Assembly: GCA_904063045.1 (NCBI GenBank)
Contig: CAJFCJ010000007.1
Span: 3,851,404 to 3,915,403 of the forward strand
Length of the DNA stretch: 64,000 nt
Source: Dimorphilus gyrociliatus
Taxonomy: Eukaryota > Annelida > Polychaeta > Dinophilidae
Direction of reading: 5' to 3'
Positions 25,789-39,000 of this stretch are shown here, piece after piece. Made by a program: the position numbers and the translations under genes. Numbering within the stretch: the stretch's first letter is position 1; each line of letters starts with the position of its first letter. Below the pieces are notes generated by a model. It worked only from the letters and a program-made list of their open reading frames with translations. It was not told where the DNA came from and searched no databases.

Positions 25789-26948
25789 TTATTTGATAGT
25801 ATATATCAAAGAAGCTGCAATTAATAAACTCTTCCACGGAGCAATCAATACCTTAGGAACTGAAAAAACATAAAAGATAACTTTTTTCTTTTTACCTTAT
25901 ACTGAGTAAATACTTAAAATGATAGAAAGTGACATTGAAATGTTTCCATTGATAAAGACATTTTTTCTATTAATAGCCTAATTAGTATTCTTTATGGAGA
26001 AATATTCCGTATAATTACAGCTGCCTAATTCTCTATCTCTTTACGTGCGTTTTGTTAAATATACCTAGCTCAATAGGTATCTTAATCATGAAACTATTCA
26101 ATGTTATTATTTTATATTATAAGATTTAATAAAGAAGAAGCTACACTCAAACAAAATAATTACAAACTGTAAACTAGCTCTTACACGTCATCGTAAATAT
26201 GTCTGTCGTTGTACTCATTTCCCTTAAAATACCTCCATAAATCCTATGAAATTTACCACATTCTATTCCATTAGTATCCCATAGATTAAAGGCTGTCTCA
26301 TATCCGCAACAAACAATACTTTTTAGGTTGAATAGTATTTGATTTGTATTGTTGACAATCGTATAATTTGAATATATAGACAATCTAAATGTTGTATAGT
26401 TTATTGTTATTATTATGGTATAAGTATTAAACAAACAATAGAGACAGACGGGAAAAGAATGAAAGGGGAGTGAGAATGCTTACTTTGGTGGATAAATACA
26501 ACCTATTAGTTCACCAGACTGAGCTAATCTTATTTGCCACGGTTCATAAGATAGTAATAAACGATTTAATTTCAATATTTGAATTACTTCAACACCATCA
26601 ACATCATAGACCCTAATTAGACGATAACGATATTGCGCAACTCCAGAGTTTTCGTCTAAATATATATATATATGTATATATATATAATATATATATATAA
26701 AAGCTAAATGAAAAACAAGCCAATTTTTAAATAGAAGAAATTAATTTACAACCTTCGATAGCATAGAATAAAACTTTGCCTGTGATATCCTTTACAATGA
26801 ATTTCTTAAACTTGCCTAGTGTACTTAAATCTCTATGAACAGCAATTTGATCTATTCCGTTTAAAAGAATACAGACTATTGAATTAGAGTCGTTAATTTG
26901 TATAGTACTTGAGTGTGATGAATTGTTTATCGATGTACTAGACATCAT
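25789..26948 (-). CDS. Small phospholipid scramblase family protein
   Basis: Four exons in closed phase: 26753-26948, 26484-26655, 26185-26384 and 25789-25859, giving 212 aa. Scramblases of the PLSCR family move phospholipids between membrane leaflets or act as lipid-modified nuclear and membrane regulators. The order of conserved blocks matches PLSCR: LLNGIDQIAVHRDLSTL, FIVKDITGKVLFYAIEG, RVYDVDGVEVIQILKLNR, SGELIGCIYPP, DTNGIECGKFHRIYGGILRE, and a C-terminal FPKVLIAPWKSLLIAASLIYT hydrophobic helix in its own 71-nt exon. The cysteine-rich palmitoylation cluster and the proline-rich N-terminus of vertebrate PLSCR1 are missing, and the calcium-binding segment before the helix is poorly conserved. 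It is divergent from SUOX, with about 800 bp between starts. Confidence 0.82.
26660..26699. repeat. TA-rich repeat inside the scramblase-like gene
   Basis: An interrupted TA repeat occupies most of the first intron and abuts the splice acceptor of exon 2. Confidence 0.85.
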
Positions 26949-27755
26949 TCTTTGAAATGAACTATAGATTTTAAATTGGAATTGTGATGTAAATATTATT
27001 TTTTAGAAAATTTTTTTTTTAAAAAAAAAATTTGACGGCCAAAAGAAAAGAGAATTAAAAAAAAGCGATATAATAAATAATTCACAAGACTTCCATTGTT
27101 CCGATAATAAATGAGACCTAAATGTCTAATTATTTACCGTTGAGTTGAAAAACAAAGTAATTAATAATGCACAAATTGAAAGTCTATTTTTCTCGTTTTC
27201 TCTTAAACTCTAACTCTCTTTTATTCCTTTTCTCTCTTTCTTAATTTCTTAATTTCGAGGAAATCAATTAAGAAACGGATTTTTGTTTCTCTCGTTGAAA
27301 ATAATTATACTCTTGTTACTTAAAGCGAATAATTAACGAAGAAAAAGTCAATTCAATATGCTACCATTTGTGTTTATCTCTTTGACAGATATACATAAAT
27401 AGATGCATCCATATATATACAGTATATATAAACATATAGAGATATAAAATAAAAACTTACTGGCTATATAATTCAATTAATTCAACATCTGTTCAAGCAA
27501 ATAATTCCATGTTTATAGTAATTACTGACTTTTCGTAACTTTCAAAGTTTTAATAATTGTTGAATATAATATAAAAGGATAATTTATAATCTCTACTCTG
27601 GTAAGATGTATAGTTATCTGATTTGCTTAGAGCTAATTGATAGTTTTGATAGTTTTATTTCGAAGAACTCTAACTGGTTTCCCATTCCAACCATTAAAAT
27701 TTCAGCCAGGAATAGGGGACCACAATTTTGAAGTTTGGTACTTTGAAATTTAATC
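26949..27755. other. Divergent promoter region between the scramblase-like gene and SUOX
   Basis: About 800 bp with no gene. A T10/A10 tract lies at 27011-27030, about 60 bp upstream of the scramblase-like start codon. Poly(dA:dT) tracts of this kind often mark nucleosome-poor promoters, but use here is inferred. Confidence 0.4.
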
Positions 27756-29691
27756 ATGTTTTCCTTAAATATGACACGACAGTTAGGCAATTATGCAAAA
27801 CTTGTTAAAGGAGGTCGTTACTTGAGTAGTAATCAGGGAATTTTCCGTCAAAACGGATTTGGTGCCATATTAAATAATCATTGTCAAAAGAATGAGGCTG
27901 ACTTCCGATCAGCTCTTTTAATCCGCTCTCATCACTCTGGTAATTGGGAAAAAAAATCAAGCTATTTCGGAATCTTCGGAGTTGTTATAGCCGGTGCAAT
28001 TGGTTTGTTGGTTTAATTATATATTATGTTGTTATGATGTTTCTTCGTAAAAGCATCTTGAGTATATAATTAAAGTTGTACTGCATTGTTTTAATTCTTT
28101 TTGAGGCAAATTTTATGTTTTTATTTGAAAAAAACAGGTGGTACATTGCTTTACACTTCCAAAGTATATTCTGCTGAAAAAGTTAATGATAAAGGCGGCG
28201 AAAGGAGACTGGATTTAAGAAACATTCGAATCAACGAAGTGAGAAAGCATAATAGTAAGGAAAATGGTATTTGGGTTATGTATAAACAAGGCGTATACGA
28301 CATCACAAAATTTGTTGATAAGCATCCTGGAGGAGACAAAGTTCTGCTTGCTGCTGGTGGAGAGTTGGAACCGTTTTGGGATATGTACACAATACATAAG
28401 AATCAACATACTTTAGATTGGCTTGAATCGTATAGAATTGGTAATCTTCATCCAGAAGATGTTAAGGAAAGGCAAAAACGACCAGTAGTAAAGCCAGATG
28501 ATCCCTTTGGTTATGAGCCAACACGTCATCCAGCTCTGCGAACGAATTCCTCAAGACCTTTCACAGCCGAACCCCCATTTGAACTCTTGGCCGACAATTT
28601 TGTAACCCCAGCCGAATTATTTTTTGTTAGAAATCATCTTGGGGTTCCAAATGTTGATGTAAACAAATTTAAGCTAGAGATTCAAGGGAAAGGGGTCAAA
28701 AAACCTATTACATTAAGCCTTGATGACTTGAAGAAAAATTTTAAACACCATACAATAACGTCAGCTGTCCAATGCGCTGGAAATCGCCGAGCAGAACTAT
28801 CTGAATACAAGCCAGTTAAAGGAGTCAGCTGGGGTATTGCTGCAATCAGCAATGCAACGTGGACAGGTGTTAAACTAAGCGATGTCCTTACTTCTGCTGG
28901 TGTTTCAGCAGACGATGATTCCGTTCAACACATTCATTTGACGGGTTTAGACAACGATACCAAAAATTTCTACGAAGCCTCTATACCAGCAGCCCAGGCT
29001 CTCGACGGAAACAAAGATGTACTTCTTGCTTGGGATATGAATGGAAAACCTTTGACTCCAGATCATGGATATCCTCTCAGATGTGTTGTTCCAGGTACCA
29101 TCGGAGCAAGACAAGTTAAATGGTTGTATAAAGTCACGGTATCGGATGAAGAATCTAAGTAAATTTTTTAGTAAGGGTATATATGCAAAGAGATTTATGC
29201 TTATCTTTTTTATTTCTAGATCGCATTGGCAACAGAATGATTACAAACAATTTAATCCAACAATTGATTGGGGCACCCTTGATTATAAGAAAGCGGTACC
29301 TATTCAAGAGTATCCCGTTCAGAGCGCAATTTGTGAACCAAAGCCAAATACTGTCGTTGACGATGATGAAATCACGCTTAAAGGATATGCTTATAGTGGA
29401 GGTGGACGGGGTATATTGCGAGTGGATGTATCAATAGATGGTGGAAAGACCTGGCAAGAAGCAGAACTTGAAAATATTAAACGACCAGTCTATAAACAGT
29501 GGGCTTGGACGTTGTGGGAAACAACAATTGAAATACCCCAAGATCTTCAGGGAAAGAAATTCCAAGTTCTTTGTAAAGCAACTGACACTGCTCATAATAC
29601 GCAACCAGAATTTACATCGTCAGTTTGGAATGTTCGTGGCCTAATTAACAATGCTTGGCATCGCGTTGGGGTCTCGCATCAACAATCATAA
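27756..29691 (+). CDS. SUOX: Sulfite oxidase, mitochondrial
   Basis: Oxidises sulfite to sulfate in the mitochondrial intermembrane space, passing electrons through a b5-type haem to cytochrome c. Exons 27756-27993, 28138-29158 and 29220-29691 close in phase and give 576 aa. Exon 1 encodes a basic/hydroxylated mitochondrial leader followed by a hydrophobic segment (FGIFGVVIAGG). The cytochrome-b5 domain shows YDITKFVDKHPGGDK with the HPGG haem motif. The molybdenum-cofactor domain has PAELFFVRNHLGVPNV and VQCAGNRRAEL, where Cys is the Mo ligand. The C-terminal dimerisation domain has GYAYSGGGRGILRVDVSIDG and ends near NNAWHRVGV. The exon 1 donor that fits the frame is GTGCAA, a weak site; a stop codon follows 21 nt later if it is not spliced. 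Confidence 0.95.
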
Positions 29692-30014
29692 CTCTATAAA
29701 TAGCATATTTGATTATTATCAAACATGGAATGTGGAAACTTTCGTTTCGATTACAGATATTATTCTAATTTGCGAGAACTATTTATCTAGAATGTAAACT
29801 GTAGTATATTGTAAGGGTTTAAATATCAGTCATTCTATTCCCTTGTTTTATTCTGTCTTGGAAGGAGGATAGAGACCGAGGAAAAACATGTCCTTTTGCA
29901 ACTATTACTATAAATAAGATTTAGATGTTGAGTTTGGTCAAAGTATTATATTGAGAAAAATAATCTTATCAACAGACAGTTTTTAGGGATCATGAAAGTT
30001 TTAAATAAACTTAT
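29692..30014. other. Convergent 3' ends of SUOX and INTS1
   Basis: 323 bp shared by the 3' UTRs of two convergent genes. I see no separate feature. Confidence 0.5.
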
Positions 30015-33000
30015 CTAATCTTTAGATGCACAAATAGTATCGAGATTCAGAACTCTGAGAGCATCTGTTATAGCTGAAGTCACTTCTGAATTAGACAAAG
30101 AGACGACAAATGCTTTCTTTAAAATTTCGGGGGCATATTCTGAATCATAAAAAAATATATAAAAAGTGTCAAATTCCTATCTGAAATGAGTTCAAAAGTA
30201 TAAAATTACCTTTTGCTAACAAAGCAAACTCCGGTAAATGCTTAACAGCCGACTCTACAATAGACGAACTTTGGTCCAACATATTCAAATAAGGGTTTAC
30301 AAACTCTTCACTCATTCTGTAAATATTATACAAATATTTAATACAAATTGTATGTTATCTTTGAGTTGCCAAAGTACTAACGAAGGATTTTCCCTTAATA
30401 ATTTCATTGCAAGACTTAAAGTAAGATTACGAATAGTTTCTTCTTTGGTAACCATAAGTGTTTTCAATTGATCCTATAGAGAACAGAGATTAAAGAAATC
30501 GCTTAATCGTAATAACCCAAATATTAATAATTATCAATAATAATCTTACTCGAATAGGTATCAGTATGTCTGCACTTAATTTAGAGATATTATCAACGTC
30601 TTTAAGAGCTTCTAATATATCCAATGTACCCGTGTTTTGATTAATTGAATTAACCAAATTCTGTTGGGCAGTAGTTAAACTAACAGGTGATTCGCTGCGA
30701 AGCAGTACGTTTCGTTCCTTTTCGGCTTTGCCTAAAGGTTTAGATAAGGCGGATAAGAGCGTTTGAGTGTCTGGTATTTCTGGATAATCGTTTGATAAAT
30801 TAACTAGAAATTCTTCATAATTTTTCAAAACTTTTCTTGTTGCAGACGGACGATAAGAATGATAAACATCCAAAAATTTTATAAATTTCTTGAGTAATGT
30901 TAACAACGGCGTTTTCATCTCCTCTAAATGTTGTCCAAATAAATCGAAATATCCTGTAATAATTCCATCTAATGACTTTGAATAGCTCATATGAAAAATA
31001 AATGGCTGTAGTAGTTCTAAAAGTCCTAAAACTTGCGCGTATAAAATATGATAATTTTTATGCTTCAATTGTCTAGAAGTAAAAAATGATTTTCCAGCCA
31101 TTTGAGCTTCGAGTAATGGTAGTTGTCTATAAAAAATATATATTTCATGTTATAAGCTAAAGTTTATTTTATTCTAACCTTAATAGTAAAAGTGGGTGAA
31201 GAGTTGCTAATTTTCTACATGCAATATTTGCATCATAACCCGAAGTTTTCTGTCCACCCAAAGCGCTGAGAATGTGATGTGTTGTCTTATCTAATTGGCT
31301 CAACGAATTGATAGTTGGGAAATTTTCAAGTACATAGTCGCAAATTTCTTTATCCAGCTCGGCAATATTTGGTATTTCTACATACATTTCCAAAACTAAA
31401 TGTTTAACAACTGACGCTTTTATGCTATTAATATAGGATACAAAGGTTTTTTCATTATTTTAAAATGATATCAATTGAAAAGAAAACTTACTCGTCAGTT
31501 TTAATAGTTGATTTAAATTCTTTGTGTAATTGACTAAGTATATCACGAATACTGTTCGCTTTGCAACATTTCCATATAACTTTAAATCTTGAGCTAATTT
31601 TTTCTTTAATGTCAAAGGTTAATGTTGAATTTGAACTTGTTAATTTAGCTTCTTCTATTATAAAATTGATTAGTTTGCATGCTTGATGACAGGTTAATGT
31701 TAAGATCTCTTCTTTAGGTGCGTTCTAAGAAAATATAAATCAATTAATTAGAATGTAATGAAAAAAAACATATCATTTAATTACTAACTATTGATTGCCT
31801 CTTTTCTTTCCCTTGCCATACTTTAGGCAATTGTAAGAGTGCTGTAAAGAAATCTAAAATACTCGTTGGATTAGATAATTCTAATCCACCGGATAATAAG
31901 GAGTCTAAGCAGTTGCTTAAAGTATCTAATGAAGAATTATGTATCAATAAACTCAATAATAAATTTGAATGTTGTAAGTTCTTGTTTAATGAAGCAAAAT
32001 GTTGACCAAATATTAATTTATGCTCGTAGGATGGTGAGATATGTGTTAGTTCCGGATCAAGGATTAATAACCAATCAATTAAAAGATTATTCGTCGAAGG
32101 GGCTAATAAATCTCTGTAAATATAAATAAATATACATACAATTAAGCTTAATTCTTCTATTTCACAATATAAATAGTAAATACCTTAATTCTTTATTCAT
32201 AAGAATTCCACAGATTTTTGAAACAGTTTCACTTATATTTCCATTCTCAATACTGTTTAAAATGTTCGCATTTAATTTTTGACCAAAACCGTTTGTTTCA
32301 CTTTCGTTCATTTTTTCTATAAAAACAGATAATAAAATATTAATTACTTAAAAAAGAAAAACTTATTATCTTACCTAAACGATCATTAATGAATTTTACA
32401 ACCAAATTATTCGAATCACTTAGTCCTTCTCGTAAAATTGATGACAATTCATTAAAATTTGTCTCATCTTTATCGAATACTTCTAAAGTTCTTAATAAAT
32501 TTACTAGCACTTTATCTTGTTTTTGAAATCCATCAAAAAATTTACTCTTATGTTGTTCAGCTAACTGTAAGACGAACATGTTGAATTTTAATATTCAAAA
32601 TTGAATATGAAAAAGATATGTTACTGTAATTAGTGTATTTATGACAAGGCAGGCTTGTTCTTTGTTATTGCAGAATTTGATGACGTTCTTAATGGTTTCG
32701 TAAGATGTACCTGAATTGTTGGCTTTGCTATTGACAATAGACTAAAACAAGAAGAAAAAAATTAATTACACACACGTTTTAATTTAGTTTTTTTGTTCAC
32801 CTTATTTAGTTGACTTTTCAGAGTTTTCTTATTAACATTTGAATGAGAGATTTCTTGCATTTCTTCATCTCTTTTCAAAGTTATAGGTACAATGCTTTGC
32901 GATACGGAATCTAGACAATAGTTAAAATAAAACGGATAAAAAAAAGATTGATATTAAATATTCATAAATGAAAAATTTTCTTTTGTTTACTTTTTTTGTC

Positions 33001-36000
33001 AGCAGAGGAGAAACCTAATACTTTATAGGTTTTAGGTGCTTTTATTCCACTACGATAAGCAACGCGTATTTGATTTCTTAATCTATACTTGTTTTCTGAT
33101 AATAGCTCTTCGCCTTCCTCGTCCAAAATAGATTCCAGTTTATGCATTAACTTTTCAACATTTTGAATTGACATACCGAAACTTTGAATGACAGTAATTA
33201 GTTGAGGCATTGTTATATCAGATAAAACTGTTAATTAAAAAAAAATTTAATTTATAAAGGATAAAAATATTGGAATATTTAAATTAAATAATTTTGTCTT
33301 ACCAATATCAACTAATTCTTCAACAGATGATGTAATTAGTCGTATTCTCACCCAATCAGGTAGCAATAAAGCTACCTCCATTGTGTTTAGTTTAAAAGCA
33401 CGTACAACCGTTGATTTATCAGGTAGCAAATAATCAGATAGTTCATCGTAATAAGAATTTAGTCCTGCAAAATGACAAGACTTATATACTCTTAACAGAA
33501 ACTTACAATTTAATAACAAACCTTTAGGTTTACCATAAGATAATAAAATTATCATTGCTTGAACATAATCCATATTCAGAATAGCTTCTGATCCATTTTT
33601 AAACTCTAAACGAATTTTAACATCCGATTCCTTCTTTCAACGAGAAAAAAAAATAAATGACAGTTATACACTAACAAGAAATATTAATATGATATATACC
33701 CATGCGATTTCTTCGTCGTTTGTTACGAATGATGCATGTAATAACGAATACATGAGTTGTATAATTGATTCTTTAGTTAGTGTAGTTCGTTGAACTTCGT
33801 TTTCAGAGTTAGATATAGGAATAAGTAAATGTTTTGCCATACAAACCCGATTGATTAGAATGTCGGAGAGAGCCTATAAAAATAGATATTTAATTATAGA
33901 ATTTCTAGATCTAGATAGATTATTATATTGTGTTTACATCTGCAATTGCTTCAATAACTGGAAAATTCAATTTATAAGACTGAGAAGAGAGGAATACAAT
34001 ATAGGCCGAAACCGTAGTACTATTAGATTCTAATCGAATTGCTTGAACAAGCTCTTCGCAAATTCCTTGTCGCAATTCTTCAAATTTTTGAATCTTAGGT
34101 AATTGTTCAAAAAGCCATCTGTAATTTGGTAGAAGTTTTGACATTGGATTTTTATCATCATTGTCCATTTCACTTTCTTCATCGCTGGAATCAGATGATT
34201 TCCTTGTAATTATTTGCGATAATCCTTTAGTTGCTAGTAATCTGGCAGATTTAGACGGTGAGAGCAATCTTTGTAAAAAAAATTGCAAAATATTCTCTAT
34301 TTGACCAGTCTCACAAGTACCGTTATATAAAAGTCCCTGCAATTGGTCTAATAACAAGGCCTGTTTATCAGATTTCACTTTAATCGATGTCTTTTCCGAA
34401 GTATCTTCAAACCAATCACTAGTTTCCTCTTCTATCGATGTATCATGTAAAAGAAATTCACATAGGCACTGAACAGGTAGGTGATCCAGGGCTCCATTAT
34501 TAGATTCAACAAGTTCAGCCAACCACGGTCGCGACTGTGTTGTACCTTGAGTTTGAATTAATTCTGACAGAAAATCTGGATCTCTGCTTTTACACAACAT
34601 CATGCCTAAATGATACTGGGTAACGAGTCGAGAGATATCATCCAAAACTGCCTGAGGAGGTGCTCTCGCAGGTCCTTTGGATTGTAATAACATAGTCATC
34701 GACAGAAGAAGAGAATTGTCTTTCGTTATAGTTTCAGTAGCCAAATGATTTTCATATTCAAGGATAGTTTCTTGCTCAATGCTCTTTATTTGATTTTCTC
34801 GAGCATAAATCTCTTGTAATTTATTAGCATCAGGTGCCATTGTTGGGGGAGGGAAAGTAATTTGTCGCGTGATAACCATCTCCATAAAACATTTCAATTG
34901 TGGATAATCATACCAGCCCTCCTTCCCTGAGAAAGAAAATAAATTCTTATTTACAGAAATTAGATTGATCAAATATAATTTTTTACCGAAATTTTCAGGA
35001 TTGAAACCGCTCAATATTAAAAGAATTATCCATATTTTCCAATAATTTAGTGTAACAGCCAATTGAGGAGGTGAATAGCTGTAGATAGATAGTATTTAAA
35101 CAATTAAATTGTAATAAACGAAGACTGTTTAATAATTTACTCTTTTGGCATTGCATAACGTTCAGGATGCTTATAAACGCATAATTCAATAAGTAATTTG
35201 ATCAAATCCAATTTCTTAAATTCAAGAATTTTATAATAAGAAGGAATTTTGTGTCTCTCTATTAAAAAAAAATTCAACTTCGTAAAAAATTATTAATAAG
35301 TTTAAAGCTTACGATCAGCGAATAAAAGAGCCGATCTCCTTATCATTCTTTCAGCCAAATCAAGAGCATCAGATGGCGTTAGAGGGTATGAGGCGCCTAA
35401 ACCAAGTAGGAGGGTCCACATTATTGTATCTTCTAGAACAGGAACTTCAGAAACGATTCGCAACATAACGCTAAAATTTGTAAATACAATTGAGAAGAAC
35501 TTGAATAAAAGTAAATAATTAAGATACAGACTTCCTTTCTTGTTCAGGAGGCCAGCCGTCAACTTTACTATAAACATCAAACTTCTCCATAAAGAGAGCT
35601 TTACGTAAACTATAGAAAAATGTCTTTAAACAAAATAGTTCAGTTTGCAGAAAATATAATTACCATCCAATAAATTGATCAGCATTTAAATTACAAACTT
35701 TCTGTATACTATGAAACCATTGCATACAATCACATTGAATTTGAGCTATTGTTTGATGAAATTCGGCAATGACGTTAAAATCTACACGAGATATAAAAAA
35801 ATTGTTGAATAGAAAAAAAATTTCTTGCTTTCTTATTATTAATTTATAGATTAGGAAAGGAATAAAGGAAAACCTTTAAAATCTCCTCTAAAACAGGATC
35901 CAGCTGCCTCTCGTACTGCAGGAGTTATTAGTAATAGGCAGCAATGAGTTATTAAATCAGTGATGCTATGTATGCATCTAATCTATTAAATAGAATAAAG

Positions 36001-39000
36001 TATATTATATTCGTATTGTTGAATACAAAAAATTATTGAATGAGATACCTTAGTTGCTTTTTCTATGTTCGAGTTATTGAATTTCTCCTGTAGCTCAGGA
36101 GTAAAAAAACTACGCACTAATTCCGATAAATTTAAATCTTGCTTTGCCCATCTAACAACCTCCCGTAACAATAGTCTTATAGCTTTCAAAAAATCATCTT
36201 TATGGAAAAAGAAGTCCTGAAAAATAACACCTAAAGCTCTAGGTCCATTTCTACACTCAGCTTGACACATTGCAACCAACAGAGACATATTATTCGGATT
36301 ACGATTTTGTGAGAATTCATTATAAACTGTTTGCGTCATTATCGTATTCAAGTTCTCTGGGTGTTGTTGAACAAGAATCCTAAAATATAGAAAGAATAAA
36401 AAAGTTTTTCTTTTTTAAAAAAACTTTTTATAGCAATATCTTACTGAATCGCAGTTGTGAATGACGATGTAAACGCTTTACTCTTCAAACGTATTCTCAC
36501 TAATGCACTCATGGTATCAACATCAGTTTGAGAAAATTCATTACAATTGTAACAAATACAAAGCATCAAATCTTGCGCGACCTTTAGATATTTCGGATTA
36601 TTTAACCATAAGTCTAACTTTTGTGCTGCAGAAAGTCTAACGCCAGGAACTCCGGAAGCATAACACATTACCTTTGATAGTAAAAAAATTTATAATTCAT
36701 TTATATAAATATACAGTACCGGCGGTAAGTCATTGTTACACCTCAAAAAAATAATATTTTCTTGATTTTTTCTCTTTCCATACTTAAAGAATGAAAATAA
36801 AGGATATTATTATATTTAATAATATTCTTCTTATCATTATAGAGAGAAAATATACATTTTTCATTTCAAATCTCTGAATTATTGATATTTTAATGTGGTA
36901 GGCCTATTTTCAATGGGAGCATAAGTACTTGTTACAATCACAAAAATTAATCTAAAAGAATATTAAAAGTATTTTTTTGTTCTTATTTTGACTGTTATTT
37001 AACATGATATTATATATGTTAATGCCTTAGTATTTTATGTGCATACCCTTAGCTTCTACAATTACCTTAAGCCTTCTTTCTATTGTCTCATATAAGAATT
37101 GAATTTCCAATTCTGAAATTTTAAAAAATTCCTCTCTGAACATCTCCCACAGCTCATCCTTGTTTCTTGGCTTATGTGCCATTAAATATTTTTTGCATAT
37201 GCCCCATATTTGTTCAATAATGTTCAGGTCTGAGCTTTTTCCTGTGTTTCCACTTCCTTTCTCTTGAGATACACTTTTGTTCTGGCTGCTGTATGACAGC
37301 TAGCTCCATCCTGCTGGAAAATTTCCCCTCTCTTATAATTTGGGACAACATGACTGCTCAACCTTTGATTCATCAGAAAAAATTACTTTTTCCAATTTTG
37401 AATCCCCCACTTTTTTCTCTCTCTACAGAACTCTTTCCTACTTATTATCTGCCTCTTAGATAAAGCAGGTTTTTTGTCTGCAATCCTCCCATTTAAATTA
37501 TTTTTCCTTAGTATTTGCTTCACTGTTGTTAGAGACAGAGACATAGGTATGCCAGAGTTATATAATACCTGATGGGCTGTCCACTTTGGTGTCACTTTTT
37601 TTGGTCTATCACTTCTTTCTTTATCTTTGACAGTTTGTAGCTTTTTAAATTTATTTTTTATGTTTTGTACAGTAGTTGGACTACATTTAAAAAGCTTTGC
37701 CACTTTTCAAATATCACATTAAAGTGATCATATTTCTGAGATTTAAAATGAAAAACATATATTTTCTTTCTATAATGATAAGAAGAATATTATTAAATAT
37801 AATAATATCCTTCATTTTCATTCTTTAAGTATGGAAAGAGAAAAAAATCAGGAAAATATTTTTTTTGAGGTGTAACAATGACTTACCGCCGGTACTGTAT
37901 ATTTATATAAATGAATTACAAATTATTATTTAACATTACTTGAATTAGAGATTTTGCATCCGTTTCATACGGATGTCTTTTAGTAAGAACTTCTTTTATG
38001 AATCCATCAACAATATTATTAACAGTACGTTGATCATATCTTGAAAAAGGGTCAAAATCAGGTATGCTAAATACATTCGATTCAGTTGTGTCCATCTTTT
38101 CTTCATTTGACTTTGGACTTGATGCTTAAAAGACGAAAGAATAATATAAATGACTTGTTATATTAATAATACGTATTTATTTTTTGTGGCTAATGAAATA
38201 CAAAAGCTATGTCTTACAGGGAGAAGAGGTTGCGCTAGATACTTTAATACTCTTTACTCTTGACATTTTTCCACTATTACTTTCCTCCAAAACAACTCCC
38301 GGCGGTATTTTCGTACCAAAAGCAGCTTTTAAACTAGCTGAAAATTCAGCGCATTCATTTCTATTAATCCAAAGCTTGTCTCCAATTGCATCATCAAGCC
38401 AAAGCTAAATATAGATGTGAATTCATTTTACGAAATATGAAGTTTTACTTTTAGATATCTAACCTTAATAAACAAATCTGGCCAGGGTTCCTCATTAGAA
38501 TATGAAGTCATAATAATGCTACAAACCATATCAGCTAATTCGCCTCCATGACGAGATTTTAAAGTTTCTTTTCTCAAAACAGTGCATAATGACTAGAATA
38601 GTAATTCAGCAAGTTAATTCTTAAATAATAATTGGTATTAGAATTTGAAAACTTTTTTGCCAACCTCAATGATTCTATTCGAATTAACAAATATTTGTTT
38701 TTGAGTTGATGCCAAAGTGTTTAGAGTAAACACTATATCCTCAGGAAATGTTTCCTTGTTTTTGTGCTATAGAACATTAGAGGGAATTTCGTTTAACATT
38801 GCAGGAAGATTCTGGTAACCAAGAAAATACTAATTCAGGCAAGTACTTACTATTTTAAGGTATTTGATAGCACCACAAATTAGTCCGTCTATTTTGTCTG
38901 AATCATTTTTTTCTAAAGCATCGTTAATATTTGTTGAAAATGTCTCAGGATCAACTAAAATTTAAACTTTTCTATATAAAAGTTTTCTAACATATTTCAG

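Larger units (their letters stand above)
36695..37916 (-). mobile_element. Degenerate Tc1/mariner transposon with long inverted repeats
   Basis: A 1,222-bp element flanked by TA on both sides (36693-36694 and 37917-37918), as expected for Tc1/mariner insertion. The two ends are near-perfect inverted repeats of roughly 190 bp, containing CAGTACCGGCGGTAAG about 20 bp from each tip. Removing the element and one TA leaves a 44-nt INTS1 intron, the usual size here, so it inserted into a spliced-out sequence. The similarity of the two ends suggests a fairly recent arrival. It encodes a broken transposase on the same strand as INTS1. Confidence 0.93.

Noticed and set aside
26174-26184. TAG ending the scramblase-like protein after DIFTMTCKS
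   Set aside because: A GTAAGA donor just before it joins in phase to 25789-25859, which encodes the family's C-terminal hydrophobic helix.
37383-37703. An intact transposase gene
   Set aside because: Only the N-terminal part is open. The catalytic domain is broken by deletion, frameshifts and stops.
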